From Neelides folsomi (Eukaryota > Arthropoda > Collembola > Neelipleona > Neelidae), in the NCBI GenBank assembly GCA_034687125.1, contig JAQGBZ010000164.1:62001-126000 (forward strand): 64,000 nucleotides of DNA. The letters are read 5' to 3'. Under the pieces are notes generated by a model. The model saw only the letters and a program-made list of their open reading frames with translations, did no database searches and was not told where the DNA came from. A program made the position numbers and the translations under genes. Of the stretch, positions 11,683 through 23,270 are shown piece after piece (the stretch's first letter is position 1; every line of letters starts with the position of its first letter).

Positions 11683-14600
11683 TATAATCCACTATTACCT
11701 ACTTATAATAATTTTTAATAAAAGCCGACTCGTTTTGATATAAAAGTGTAGCAATTAAATTGGACGAGTATTGTAACGATAGGTCTGGCGGTTTCGTCTG
11801 TCCGAAAAGATCAATTTCCCCATGATGGCCATGTGCAAATATTTTACGATCGGCTATTAAAAAGGTCTTGGTAAGAAATGATGAATATCATAAAATCTCC
11901 ATCACTTTCCTTCCATTCGCACAAATTCGCAGCTGAATGCCGAGTGTGTAATGTTCAACTATGTATTTGTACCAGTATGTATTAGAAAATTGCACATTGG
12001 CATCAATCTATCAATCTTATACTTTGGCATCACATCATACCATAACATGAAATAAAATAATATTGGCGTTAAACTCTGAGATTTTCTTCTTTATAGTAAA
12101 TTATACGAAATTTTGGAAAGTAAATATGAGAGTCGATATATTTATTATAAAAGGAAATTATATTCAAAGGAAAGCCACCAAGAGGAATTTTATAGTTACG
12201 TAAAACTGAAATGTTCTTCTTACATGAAAATGCTTTAAATTCTCCACCTCCGTGGGTTGAAATGGCCCCTTGTCATTTCCCCCATTTCAAATTATTTTCA
12301 ATTCTAACCTCATTTTCTCCTTTTGATCTCGCTTTTTATAAGCAGTAAAGCCATTATTAAATCTTGTTCTATCCCATAATAAATAAAACTCATTTTACCT
12401 TCAGTTTTGAGATTCAATTCAATGCTTCATCACAAATCACGTAAATGGGAAAATAAAATATCACTCATAAATTCAATAAATAATAATGATTTTTTTACAG
12501 TTTGTAATTGAATATTTATATTTTAATTGAATATTTTAATTATCAATTTTGATTATCGCCTCAATTTATTTAAACTGGAATTTGCTTGTAAGTTTAAATT
12601 GAAAAAATTCAGAAAGTGTTAACCAATTGTTAAGTGAGTAATTGAGTGTTGTAAAGAAACAAATTGTGAACAACTCAATTTGTAGTTTTCTATTAAAGTA
12701 AGTGTTTTGTTGTGCCGTAAAAGTAGTTTATTGGGATTTCTGAAAAGAACCGCTGCTACTCAACATACAAACCATTTTAATGGTCATTAAAGAAAGAGTT
12801 TAAATGTTATTCTATGATTATAGAATAGTAATGTTCGTGTACTATATTTAAGTGAAACTGAACAGGCTCTATTGGTTGAGTGAAAGGAGATGAGATGTTG
12901 TTCGGATGGGCGTTCGCGGGAGACTGAGACCCAAAACCCGGCTGGGAAGGAACAAAATCCGGAACACATATCCAGTCCCGTGTTCTTGGGACATTAAACC
13001 GAGACGACGCCAATTCATCTTCCCATCTTTTACTTCCCACCAAAGTGGAACAACATTTACATTCCCTTTCTAATTGTCCAGACAATGAGGGAAAGTAAAG
13101 GGGAAAAGTAATGGAGGTAAAAAGAGATACTTTAAAGGCAACTCGTAAAACAACACGAAGCCTTTAATCCACCCTTTACTTTAAGTCAACAGTGGAAGAA
13201 AATGCGAAATAGTTTATATAATATTATTTTAAATTGTTCTTATGCTCTTTACATGCACTCTTATATACAGTTAGATAGAATATGTTCTGATATTTATTTC
13301 TGTTATGTTCATATATGCCATCTATATGGTATATATCGATTTAGATGGTAGTTGTAATAAAGCTTTTTCATTTCCTAAATTTATAAATAAATATTATAAA
13401 GTAAAGAACCTTTTTTGCATTTATAAATTATATTCTCCTAATATGCCCAATTGCATTTGCCCCGTAAAATGAGGAGAAGGAAATGGAACATTTTGAACAT
13501 TAAGCTTAAAATTTATTTTGTAAATTATTGCCAACGTCGGCTTTTCCGTTTCTCAAGACAGTCTGATTTGGTGTAAATGTAAATAAATAGCAAATGTAGC
13601 TTGTGAGATGGCTTGCATGATAAAGAGGGAATTAAATGTAAAAGATTAAACTACTTCGTTTTATTAAATAATTTATATTATTTTATATTAATAGGTTTAG
13701 ACGAGATTTAATTTTAGAACGAACGAATTAAAATTCCATCTAATTTAATTAGATCTCATTAATGGACTTTGCGGTTTGAGCTCTGAGTGTTTTATAATTA
13801 TTTTAAATAAATAAAAGAGAATTTGAACTTATCTTCAAACCGCCGCGGCTTTGGTTCATCGAAACTAACTGAAGAAGGAAAATACTAAAAGATTCATGTC
13901 GAGTTTCTCAAACCGCATTTATCTTCCATTTTCACTTCCTCTTGGACTGATTAAGAGAATTAAGACCCAAGGCACCCTCAGAAAATGTATTTGAAATGAA
14001 TGTGCCCGCCTTTAAAACCAAATGTAAATGAAATGGCTATTATAATATTCTCTTTTATACATAAATACATTATATAAAGCAGGTAATTGAAACATTTGAG
14101 TTATTAAGATGTGAGCATGGATGTGGTTAAGTTTAATTAATTATAATATGCATCATATTATTAATTTATGCAATTTTATTTTATCTATAATATATAAATA
14201 GTTGTAAATAAATAAAAAAAATTGAAATGTTACATTTATTTTATGTCCATCGATTGATATAACGTTTTAACGATATTAAGGAAAAAGTTAAATTAAAAGC
14301 TGTTGAAAGCAATTCCTAACCGCCTCCTTACAATGATACAAAATTTGTACTCTAATTGAGAGTGAATATTTAATTAACCTTATTAAATATCATAGTCAAA
14401 TATTGTACACACGCGTGCTCATTTTCATTCCCTCGACGGCATAGAAAACGCTTTTCATTCATTTTACGAACAATTAAGCAATTTGTATCAATTAACTTCA
14501 TATGAAGTAAATACGATATATATCTAGAGCTAATAAACACCTTGATTCAATTTCATAAATATCCATTCATATTATGTACATTCATATCAGTAGTATGGTA

Positions 14601-17600
14601 TGCATAGTTAGTACAGATAGTATACCTACTCTACTCTGTATTTATTAATTGCTCTAGTTGTATTTTAAGTTTGTTTTAGGCATACTGATCTCAAATTAAT
14701 TATTTTAACCAATTTTTAATGGATGTGTGTTTCTGAATGTGGAACAAAATTTTGATCGACAGCTTGATCCTATATTTGGGAAAACCGAGAGGAAGCTTCC
14801 GTTGAGTGAAGGGTGAAAATGGAGCAAATTGACACATTAATTGAATTTGACAAGAGATCGTTCAAAGCTCAAAAGCAGAGATTTGGTATGAATAAATAAC
14901 ATCACTTATTATTGATATGTTTGGTATGTATTAGTACATACAAATATATAACATACAAATACAATGCAAATACATCTGTATATGTGGTATACTACAATAG
15001 TAGTAGGAAAAAAGTTTATAAAGATATATTTTAAACAGATGCTCTTAATGTTAGAGATTTTTATGATAAAAATTAATTCCGATAAAAATCTTGCGTGCTT
15101 TTGATCACGCTGCTTTTGATCCAGGTAAAATAATGAGATTTTAATGGATTTTCAGAAGGAGGGCCAGAATTGGGTCATAAATCCTGGTTGCAAAATAAAG
15201 GGTATTTAACCAAAGTGGGTAAAAATGGTAAAGTGAGTGATTGACTCGGAAAGTGAAACCGAGGTTTTCATACATTATAAATTATTGTTTTGAAAAGAAA
15301 AGTGAAATATTTTCCCCTCTTTTTTCCTTCTTCATACATTTCGTGAGTTTCTTCAGTGGAAAAGACCTTTCCTTTTATAAGGTTTTCTCCTTATAAAAAC
15401 TATTACTTTAAGACCCTCTTTGATTCATATAAAAGGAAAGGGTTATATTAGTATGATTCTTTTCAATGCTACTCTATGCTTATGGTATACGTACATATGT
15501 AGGTATATGGTATTTACTAACACTGTTATCTGTATATGAGTATATACTATGAGTATACTGAAGTAAATGTATCAGTAAATATATTATTTATACCTACCTT
15601 ACATTTATTTCCTATATTAGTATTTACTTCACAGTATACCATATTTACGCATATTCTATATTTATTATATCAAAGGGGTTTTTGCCCCCTCGGTCTGTAG
15701 TAAGTGGGGGGAGGGTAAATGGAGTGTGTGAAATATCTTAGAACCACCAATGGACCAACCTCCTCCATTTACATGAGCCATAAAAGGATTTCTGTCACCC
15801 CGAAGATAATGCTTTATGCCCATTTTTTCAAATTCACTTTTTAAGCCTTCCGCTGTTCAGTCCATTAGGCCTACTGTGAGTCTTTTCCGCTATTACCCGA
15901 CCACGTTCCTCCCCTCGACCTTCTCCGCCTAATATCCTTTTTAGAACATTACCCATTATTGCCATCATCGACTCTTTTAAACGAATTTCATCTGTTGATG
16001 GAGGAAGTTGATAAACAAATTGTCGTTTTAACACATTCAAACCATATAATCTTCATTATTTTATTATCAAGCTTTACCAAACAAAATTCTTCCTAATTTT
16101 TCAATTTGATTTATTTAATTTTATGAACTTGTAGATTATGTTATGTTAACAAAGCCAGGTTTTTTATTCTTTATCTGGGTTTCATTTTCTTTATATTATA
16201 AAAACTTTTGCGTTTTCATATGTGAATGACGTGAATTTAGACACACAATTTAGAAACATGACCCAGGGTGATAAGTTGATGGAGGTAATTAGACCAAGAG
16301 ATTTGAGATTAAAAATAAAAAAGAATTTATCAAGTTAAGTTGGAAATTTAGTGGGTGAGCAAATGACGAAAAAGAGTTTTTAGATTGAATCAGGTGATTT
16401 TGGGGGAGTTTTGGGTGTTTTTGAGTGCACTGGAGGCTCAATGGTCTTTGGGATCCCTATGAAAAGTGTGGGAAGTGAAAGATGAGATTTTCAGGGAGAA
16501 GAAAAAAAGGGAAGTTTTTCGGGCCAAGAATAAGAGGGAGGAGGAGGAAAGACAAGGGAAAAGAAACTGAGAGAGAAACTTCGTCACTCGCTCGCTTCTT
16601 CCCACTTCTCCATATCTCCCCTGTCACACTTCCTTCTGACACATGGACCATATGGGGGCAATTACCTCTTTCTATATCCACATGTTGGTTTTACAATGAC
16701 ACCCCCACAATGATACACTCATACATTGAAAACTATAAGAGGAAATTATATTTAGGTCCAAATATGTTATATCAATATTCCATATTTGCCTGTATGTATT
16801 GTATTGTGTGTAATGGTATATGGTATAAGTAAGGAAATACATACAATATACCCTTATACATATATTATATTCAGTATTTAGTTAGTATGATGTATTACAT
16901 AGAGTTGAATGTATTATGTAATATAATAGTTTGATATATTTTGAATGTATTTAGGTATATCAAATATCAAGTTGATATCACTCCCAGTTGAATTGAACTT
17001 CTGGGAGATTTTGCCGGATGTGTTTGGATGATAGGCCAAACAACGTCTACCCTTTTCAATGTTCTCAATGAGGAGGAACAAAAGGAGATTTGACTTCTTT
17101 AGAAAACAAATACGAAAGGATTTCATGCATTCCGCAAACAGACGCCGAGACGCACACTTTTCTCATAGAAAAACCCAAGGAAAAACTTATACAAACAAGT
17201 TTATTTTAAACGTATAATCAAATACTTACGTAATTTCCCTTTTAACCTTTAACGTCCATTACATATGAAGATTGCTTTATATTAAATAGTCAACATTATT
17301 AACATTTTACGTGATTTATAGCTACAGATAGCTTATTTGTATATACATACATATTATATTTTAAAATTATTTATTAAACTAAAAAAACATTGTTTACAAA
17401 TATATACAATTCTGAGAATTTTTGTTCAAATACATGTAAAAAAACTACTAAAGGCTATGCATTGGATTTTCTACAAAAATTTATTCGCATAGAGCATAAA
17501 TAATCTAAAGATGTCAGAAGTGTAGAAAATCCAATGCATAGCCTTTAGTATATAACTTACATACATAATACATAGTAAAATACCAATATTATTATGCATG

Positions 17601-18900
17601 TTGTAGTATTTATTTAAAAGTAAGTGTGTACCTATGTTTTTTATAAAGAAAAAAAGAGAATGGATTTTGCAAAGACTCCGAAGATTGAAATTGAAACAGT
17701 GAGAGTGGAGTGTGTGTTTGTATAATGTATACAATGTCAGTTACCCCGAAGAGGAATGTTTGACTTGGACAGCTGTCCAACAAAAACCCCGCCCGGGCAC
17801 TTTTATGTTCAAAATGGTTCAAATGCTTTCTCTTCCAGAATATTTCATATCCTCAATAAACTAAACAATGTGTTTTCTAAATACCCTTAAACTTTCTATG
17901 CACGCAGGTTGTAATTTCCATAAATACGATGTAATATGTATGTTCCATGCGTTGGTTGAATGTTGGTATAAGCAATTCCTCAACATTATCACAATGTTTT
18001 ATGCCACTCAATTCCAATTGTTAGAATTTCCAAATTGATGTTGTTTAGACTTGAACTGAAGTTTGGTTAAAACAGTTTTAAATCACAAGTGAGTTCAACT
18101 GCCTTGTTGAATAAACTGCCAAAGGCAAACTGAGATAACAACCATTTTATGACCCTTTGATATAAAATACTCATTTTCAGGCTCTATCTGCAGAGAAAAA
18201 AGTTTGAATGGAAAAGAAATGAAAATGGAGTTGTGCCAGAGAATGTTTGAAATCAAAGCGGAGAAAGTGTCAAGATTAATTAACTTTCTGATTCGACTCT
18301 CGAAAGACACAGAAAGACTCGGAAGCAAACTGTAGAGGAGTAAATCACTTTTTGGAAATATGAAGGAAATAAGGCACAGATTCCCAATCGTAATGATATG
18401 ATGAGGAGATGATGGAAAAAAGGGCTGGAATGATGGATATGAGACAGGGGACACTCGAACCTCATTCGTATTCATATGGCAAACAATGCGGGAGCCCATG
18501 AGGGAAATAAATATCCCCTTTTCCGCCCCTCAAAAAATTACAGTTCATTGATGTGAAAGGATTATTCTTTTTTTTCATCACTTGATCTTTATATTATGAT
18601 TATCACTACATATTACTTATTTCATAGTAAAATAATCAAAATATCAAAAATATTTGTATAAGAAATCTTTAACTTTATTAATCAGGGATATCAAGAAATT
18701 TTGAATCACATAGCTGATTTATTTTGTAAAAATTAATTTAACTTTTAATTATCATAAAGAATGGAACTTTGAAGATCGGATTTTTTTGTTAAATTCATCC
18801 TTTGATTCATTTTTCTTAACGAATTAAAATATTTTTAAAGGATTTGGATTTGAATAGGATTCGATGAATTCTTTGATATTCCATGAGAAGAAAAATCTGG
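11683..18900. other. Large gene-free interval
   Basis: No protein gene could be supported in about 7.2 kb. Blocks of moderately GC-rich CT/GA-rich sequence (for example 13830-13990, 15680-15930, 16360-16690, 18090-18540) alternate with TATAC/GTATA-rich islands (13230-13340, 14500-14640, 14880-15010, 15470-15665, 16740-16930). The open frames here are short and unconvincing. It could hold distal regulatory DNA or unseen exons. Confidence 0.45.
17446..17550. repeat. 30-bp perfect inverted repeat with 45-nt spacer
   Basis: Arms 17446-17475 and 17521-17550 are exact reverse complements (tip TACTAAAGGCTATGC). There is no coding content in the spacer. The perfect match suggests a recent origin, either a template switch or a very small palindromic MITE; the left flank does not give a convincing TA duplication. 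Confidence 0.85.
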
Positions 18901-18919
18901 ATGGAATTTGCCAAAGACT

Positions 18920-20517
18920 GCTAAATGAGATTTGATCCTTTTCTTCTTATCAAGGGGGGAACTTGAGGATCTTCACTCATACATAAAAGGAGAATTAAGA
19001 AACACACTGACCCGATCAACCAGAGATGCTCTCGGAATGTTTCTTGTGAAAATTAAATTGAATTTGTCTCAAGAAATGTTACGATTTCTCTTTAAATTCT
19101 CTTCGCAATCACAAGTTAGCAAATGTTTATTATCAGTGCTAAATATACTTAATGTGAACTTCTCATCAAAGTTTCTGGGATTTTTGCATATAACACGTGA
19201 AGAAATCATTGAAAATCATACATCTGAATTTTTGAAGACGCTTTTCTCTACACCGAAGGACTCTGTAATTCTCGTGATAGATGGAACTTTATTCAAAAAT
19301 TCAAAGAACATGAATTACAAAAGACGACTTTTTCATTAAACAAATGCCGCAATTTATTGAAACCTCATAATTGTGGCTGCTGGTAAAATATTTATATTAA
19401 TTAACTTTATTTAAAAATTATTTGTTTAGTTTAAAATATCAATTTCATTATTAAAAATATTTCAAATAGTTATTTTTGTTTTAATAATAGATGGCTATTA
19501 CATCGATGTGGCAGGAGTTTGGCTAACAGACAACTAAAATAACGACGCACAAATCTATAACAAAATCCTAACCGAATGCAATGAGTTTGAAAGATGGAGG
19601 CAATCAGGTGATCAAAACCTTATCGATAGGGGTTTTCGAGACTCTCGTGAAACAGCAAGAACCTTCGGAATTGATCTCCTCATGCCGGATCTCATTACAC
19701 GATCCGAAAAACAGTTTAGCACTAAAGAAGCTAACCGAACTAGGCGGGTTACCATGGCCCGACATGTTGTTGAATCAAGCAATGCAAGGATGAAAAATGG
19801 GGGATGCTCACTTCAATAGCAGTTACCATACGTGCATACCGGAAAACTAACTTTGATCGTTCGTCTTGTCGCTATGATCATCAACAATTATAAAGAAAAG
19901 CTCTACGATGATTCTCCTTTACATCAGAAAATTGCCGAAATAGCTCTCACGCGAATGAACAAACGGAATCTACTTAAACCAATTTATGAAAACGCTCGAA
20001 TTTCCAGGTTAATATGGCGAATAGCAACAGAAATGAATCTTGTGAATTTTCCTTTGCTTGACCAAGAAGAAATGGCATTATTTACAGTTACTACTACCCG
20101 TGCTCGTGGGAGTTGGGAAAATCCTTGGTTTGCCTACTTTCCTTTCCTTTCCTCAAAGAATTCACACAAGTATTTGAAGTTGGTTAACGATTTATTTATT
20201 AAAAAGGAATTTTTACATGTTTTTGTTAATTTGTGTAAAAATTTAAAAACATCTATAAACTAGTAAAAAAGAAATTGGCGAGGAATCATGAGCGAAAGAT
20301 GAAATGAAAGGAAGGTAAGCAAACCAAGGATTTTCCCAACTCCCACGAGCACGGGTAGTATATATATATTATATTGGCAGTTACCAATCCAAGATGGCTG
20401 TCAATTACATTCAAAAGAAAATGGGGGACGGTGAAGAATTTAGAATTTATGTCAATCGAAAGCGTGACAACCTTATTTACTCTTCAATTTCATCCCGATA
20501 CGTTAGGTTAGTTTAAT
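18920..20517 (+). pseudogene. ISL2EU (IS4EU)-type DDE transposase, disrupted by indels, stops and a MITE
   Basis: Translated pieces follow the order of an ISL2EU transposase. A helix-turn-helix region at 18990-19190 contains LGMFLVKIKLNLSQEMLRFL. VILVIDGT near 19270 supplies the first aspartate. After a probable intron (about 19383-19494) come DGYYIDVAGVWLTDN, LIDRGFRDS (second aspartate) and ARHVVESSNARMK (glutamate). The catalytic D-D-E residues survive, but the frame shifts around 19335-19370, and in-frame stops occur near 19535 and 19817. The C-terminal part is split by a MITE at 20094-20358 and resumes as IGSYQSKMAVNYIQKK, ending at 20517. It is a dead copy; ISL2EU is recognised from motif order, not by a search. 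Confidence 0.75.
20094..20358. mobile_element. Tc1-type MITE inserted in the ISL2EU transposase gene
   Basis: The 265-bp element has inverted repeats of about 60 bp beginning CTACCCGTGCTCGTGGGAG, flanked by TA at 20092-20093 and 20359-20360. Transposase coding sequence continues on both sides, so the insertion site is clear. The TIR resembles that of the Tc1 element at 10618-11680: CTACCC, then 18 dissimilar bases, then AAAATCYTTGGTTYGC and TTCCTTTC. It has no coding capacity of its own and was presumably mobilised by a related Tc1 transposase. Confidence 0.88.
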
Positions 20518-20629
20518 CAGTAGTTTTCCCAAAGTTTTGTTTTCCTATATCTTTATTTGTTATATTGATAATTATAGAGTATAAACACATAGTACATGCT
20601 GTGAAGTTAAATGTATAAAATACATAGTA

Positions 20630-22191
20630 AAGCCAAACCAGATATAAAGGAACCACAAGGAATTTTTGATAAATTTATAATAATAGATGTCTAAATACTG
20701 AACCAATTTTGTGGGTAATTCAGAATGTTTATAAACAATATTCGATGTGTTTGGAATTGCACACATAAGAATAGAAATGAAATTTAATAAAATTTCAAAA
20801 TTTGATATCCCATAAATTAAGGAACCATCACTTTCACCTTGTTTTCTTGTCTTTAATTCGTTGTCATCAATCGGGTAATCAAATGTCTGGAGTTAAATAT
20901 CGTCCCCTAATTTTATTGTACCTTTTAGACGAAATGCCAAGAGGAACCCAATTTCAAATGGGTCAAATTGTCACTTTACGGGAAACTGGTCATTCATATC
21001 GTCAAATTGGACGAATTGTTGGAAAATTTCACTCGACCATTGTGAAATTCATCAATAGAAATGAAAATGAACCCCCTGGACCAAGGGTCGAACGCAGGGG
21101 AATATCGTCAAAGTTGAGCCCCGTTGACAAGCGTCACATTTTAAGAACTGCCAGCAATTCCAGCGTTTCTTGTGCTCAAATAAGGCATCAGCTCAACCTG
21201 AATGTGTATAAGGAAACTGTCAGAAAGGTCATAAATTCCTCTTCGAACATCAAATACCAAAAAATGGCCGTACGACCACTATTAAAGCCTGTTCATATTC
21301 AAAGAAGATTAGCTTGGGCTGAAGACAAGTTGGGATGAAGAAGAAAATGGAGACGAAGGGTCTGGTCGGACGAAAAGAAGTGGAATCTTGACGGCCCAGA
21401 TGGATTTCACGGCTATTGGCATGATTTGCGAAAAGAAAAGATTTTCTCTAAGAGGCACTCGGATGGAGGTTCATTCATGGTATTCTCGAATAGTTGCAAG
21501 TCGACGCTTGCGTTTTTACCACCTCGAGTGAACGCTGAAGCATATCAATATGCTCTTGAAGACCATTTGCTGCCATTTTGGCATGGTCTCAATCATGCTG
21601 ACGGACCACAATGGCAATTCGTACAAGACGGAGCTCGCTCACACACTGCTGACTCCACTATTCAATGGCTCCGCGAAAACAATATTCCACTAATGGAGCA
21701 TCCAGCAGTTTCCCCAGACTTAAATCCCATAGAAAACTTGTGGGGCATAATGGCACGACAAGTTTATAAAAATGGAAGACAGTTTGATGATTTGCTAAGC
21801 CTCCATGCTGCTGTCCAAAGGGCTTGGGACAAAATCGCTCTTGAGACTCTTCAAACGCTTGCAGCGTCGATGCATCGGCGTGTTTTCAATTTGGTTTTAA
21901 ACCAAGGAAGAAACTTTTAAGTTTGAATAAACTTTAGCCAAAAATTAAGGTCCTAAAACTTAAAAAATTAATGATTTGTTAAACCGGCTCCTTTATTTAT
22001 TGGAGAAGAAAGCTACTTTCACTTAGGATTTGACATGGCCTTATGAAAACCATTGAATTTTTCGTTAACGTTAGCATGAAATCCTTATTCTAACACCTAA
22101 ATTATGTATTTTGATCGGTTAGGTAATACAATGATTAATTTTTTAAATATCATATTCAGGGTTGGTGGTTCCTTTATATCTGGTTTGGCTT
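20630..22191 (+). mobile_element. Full-length Tc1-family transposon
   Basis: Perfect 27-bp terminal inverted repeats start AAGCCAAACCAGATATAAAG at 20630 and end as the complement at 22191. They are flanked by TA at 20628-20629 and 22192-22193. The 1.56-kb size and a nearly complete transposase make it a full-length copy. Identical TIRs suggest it is relatively young. Confidence 0.92.
20934..21920 (+). pseudogene. Tc1 transposase with one in-frame stop codon
   Basis: From the ATG at 20934 (MPRGTQFQMGQIVTL) the frame is open to 21920 except for one TGA at 21336. The N-terminal half has the helix-turn-helix (TLRETGHSYRQIGRIVG) and second DNA-binding region. Past the stop come VWSDEKKWNLDGPDG (first catalytic aspartate), QFVQDGARSHTA (second) and SPDLNPIENLWG (glutamate), with a spacing of 34 residues: D34E. 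Intact length would be about 328 residues, usual for the family. One nonsense mutation is the only obvious defect. Upstream in-frame codons from 20802 are probably not translated. Confidence 0.9.
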
Positions 22192-22193
22192 TA

Positions 22194-22919
22194 TTATTCA
22201 TTATTCTCATTATTATTTTGACATAATACTATCATATCAGTATAAACAACATAGAATTGTATCAAAATTCACCACATTGTAACAATGGGTTGGTTATAAG
22301 TTTAGCTCTTCATAAACAGCTGATGGAAAATTGTGGAAAAGTTTTGGATTTGGTTGGGAGTGGAAGAAATATATGGAAATAATATTGAGGATCACCGCAG
22401 GGCCCATGTGGTTCATTTGGGAAGTAAATGTAATTTTGTGAGTTTTTGGTTGAAGGGTCTTCTTAAGGGAGTTTATTGGAGGGAGGAAGTCGGGGAGTCG
22501 GAAGGGATTTGGATGACGGGGAGCGGATGAGCACTTCATGTTGATTTGATGATGGGATTCCTCTCATTATTGCCTCCACTCACTCACCCTTCCGATGGAG
22601 AGACCCTTCTTGACAACTTAATTAGCGAAATCATCCTCTTTCCACAGGGAACAAAATCCATCTCAGACAACTCAAAAGCTTCGCTGGACACACACACGCT
22701 CCATTTATTAATCCCCCAACTTAAAAATAATTCACCGCTTTTGACACTCACTCCTTTGACTTTCATTACAAACAAACCAAAAATCAAATTGCCGAGTACC
22801 AATTTTCACGATTTTCCAAACTTTAATTCCCATTTAAAGGTTTTCATCTACAAGCATAGGTACAAGGATAAATATGTAAATATAAAATAATGTATCAGTA
22901 TTTATTATATGTATAAGTA
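22194..22919. other. Intergenic, no gene seen
   Basis: Open frames overlap on both strands at 22294-22890 but have no recognisable product and no splice support. The block is GC-richer than its flanks, like other CT/GA-rich blocks in the window. Confidence 0.5.
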
Positions 22920-23268
22920 CCTATTCTCCAGTGTAAGTTGAGTACGAACTTTGACCGGTAACGGGGCGAAAAATATAATGTTATAATCGACCATTGTTTC
23001 ATAATGCTCAATAGAAAAAGAACAATAAACGTTATTTTTGAGCGGGATTTAGTATGCTTGAAGATTTGAACTTACTTTTTAAGGTATCCTTTAAGCATTC
23101 TAAATCCCGCTCAAAAATAACAAATGTTTATTGTTATTTTAAAATAAAATAACAATAAACATTTGTTATTTTTCTATTGGGCATTGTGAAACAATGGTCA
23201 ATTATAATATTATATTTCTCGCCCCGCTACCGGTCAAATTTCGTACGTAACTTACATTGGAGAATAGG
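22920..23268. mobile_element. Fold-back MITE with three nested inverted repeats
   Basis: The outer imperfect TIRs are about 100 bp long, begin CCTATTCTCC at 22920 and end at 23268, and are flanked by TA (22918-22919, 23269-23270). Inside are two further inverted repeats. One pairs 23031-23063 with 23089-23121, with a perfect 21-bp core. A 25-bp perfect one pairs 23116-23140 with 23146-23170. There is no coding sequence. The TA flanks suggest a Tc1/mariner-mobilised element; the inner palindromes look like secondary additions. Confidence 0.85.
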
Positions 23269-23270
23269 TA

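Noticed and set aside
12787-13085. Overlapping minus-strand open frames
   Set aside because: Two frames overlap, no recognisable motif, no splice partners.
16457-16832. Open frames on both strands in a GA-rich block
   Set aside because: Biased base composition explains them; peptide is repetitive Arg/Lys/Gly/Glu with no domain.
18095-18499. 134-codon minus-strand open frame
   Set aside because: No ATG-context or motif support; sits in a CT/GA-rich block like other spurious frames.
22294-22890. Several overlapping frames on both strands
   Set aside because: No family signal on either strand; left as intergenic.
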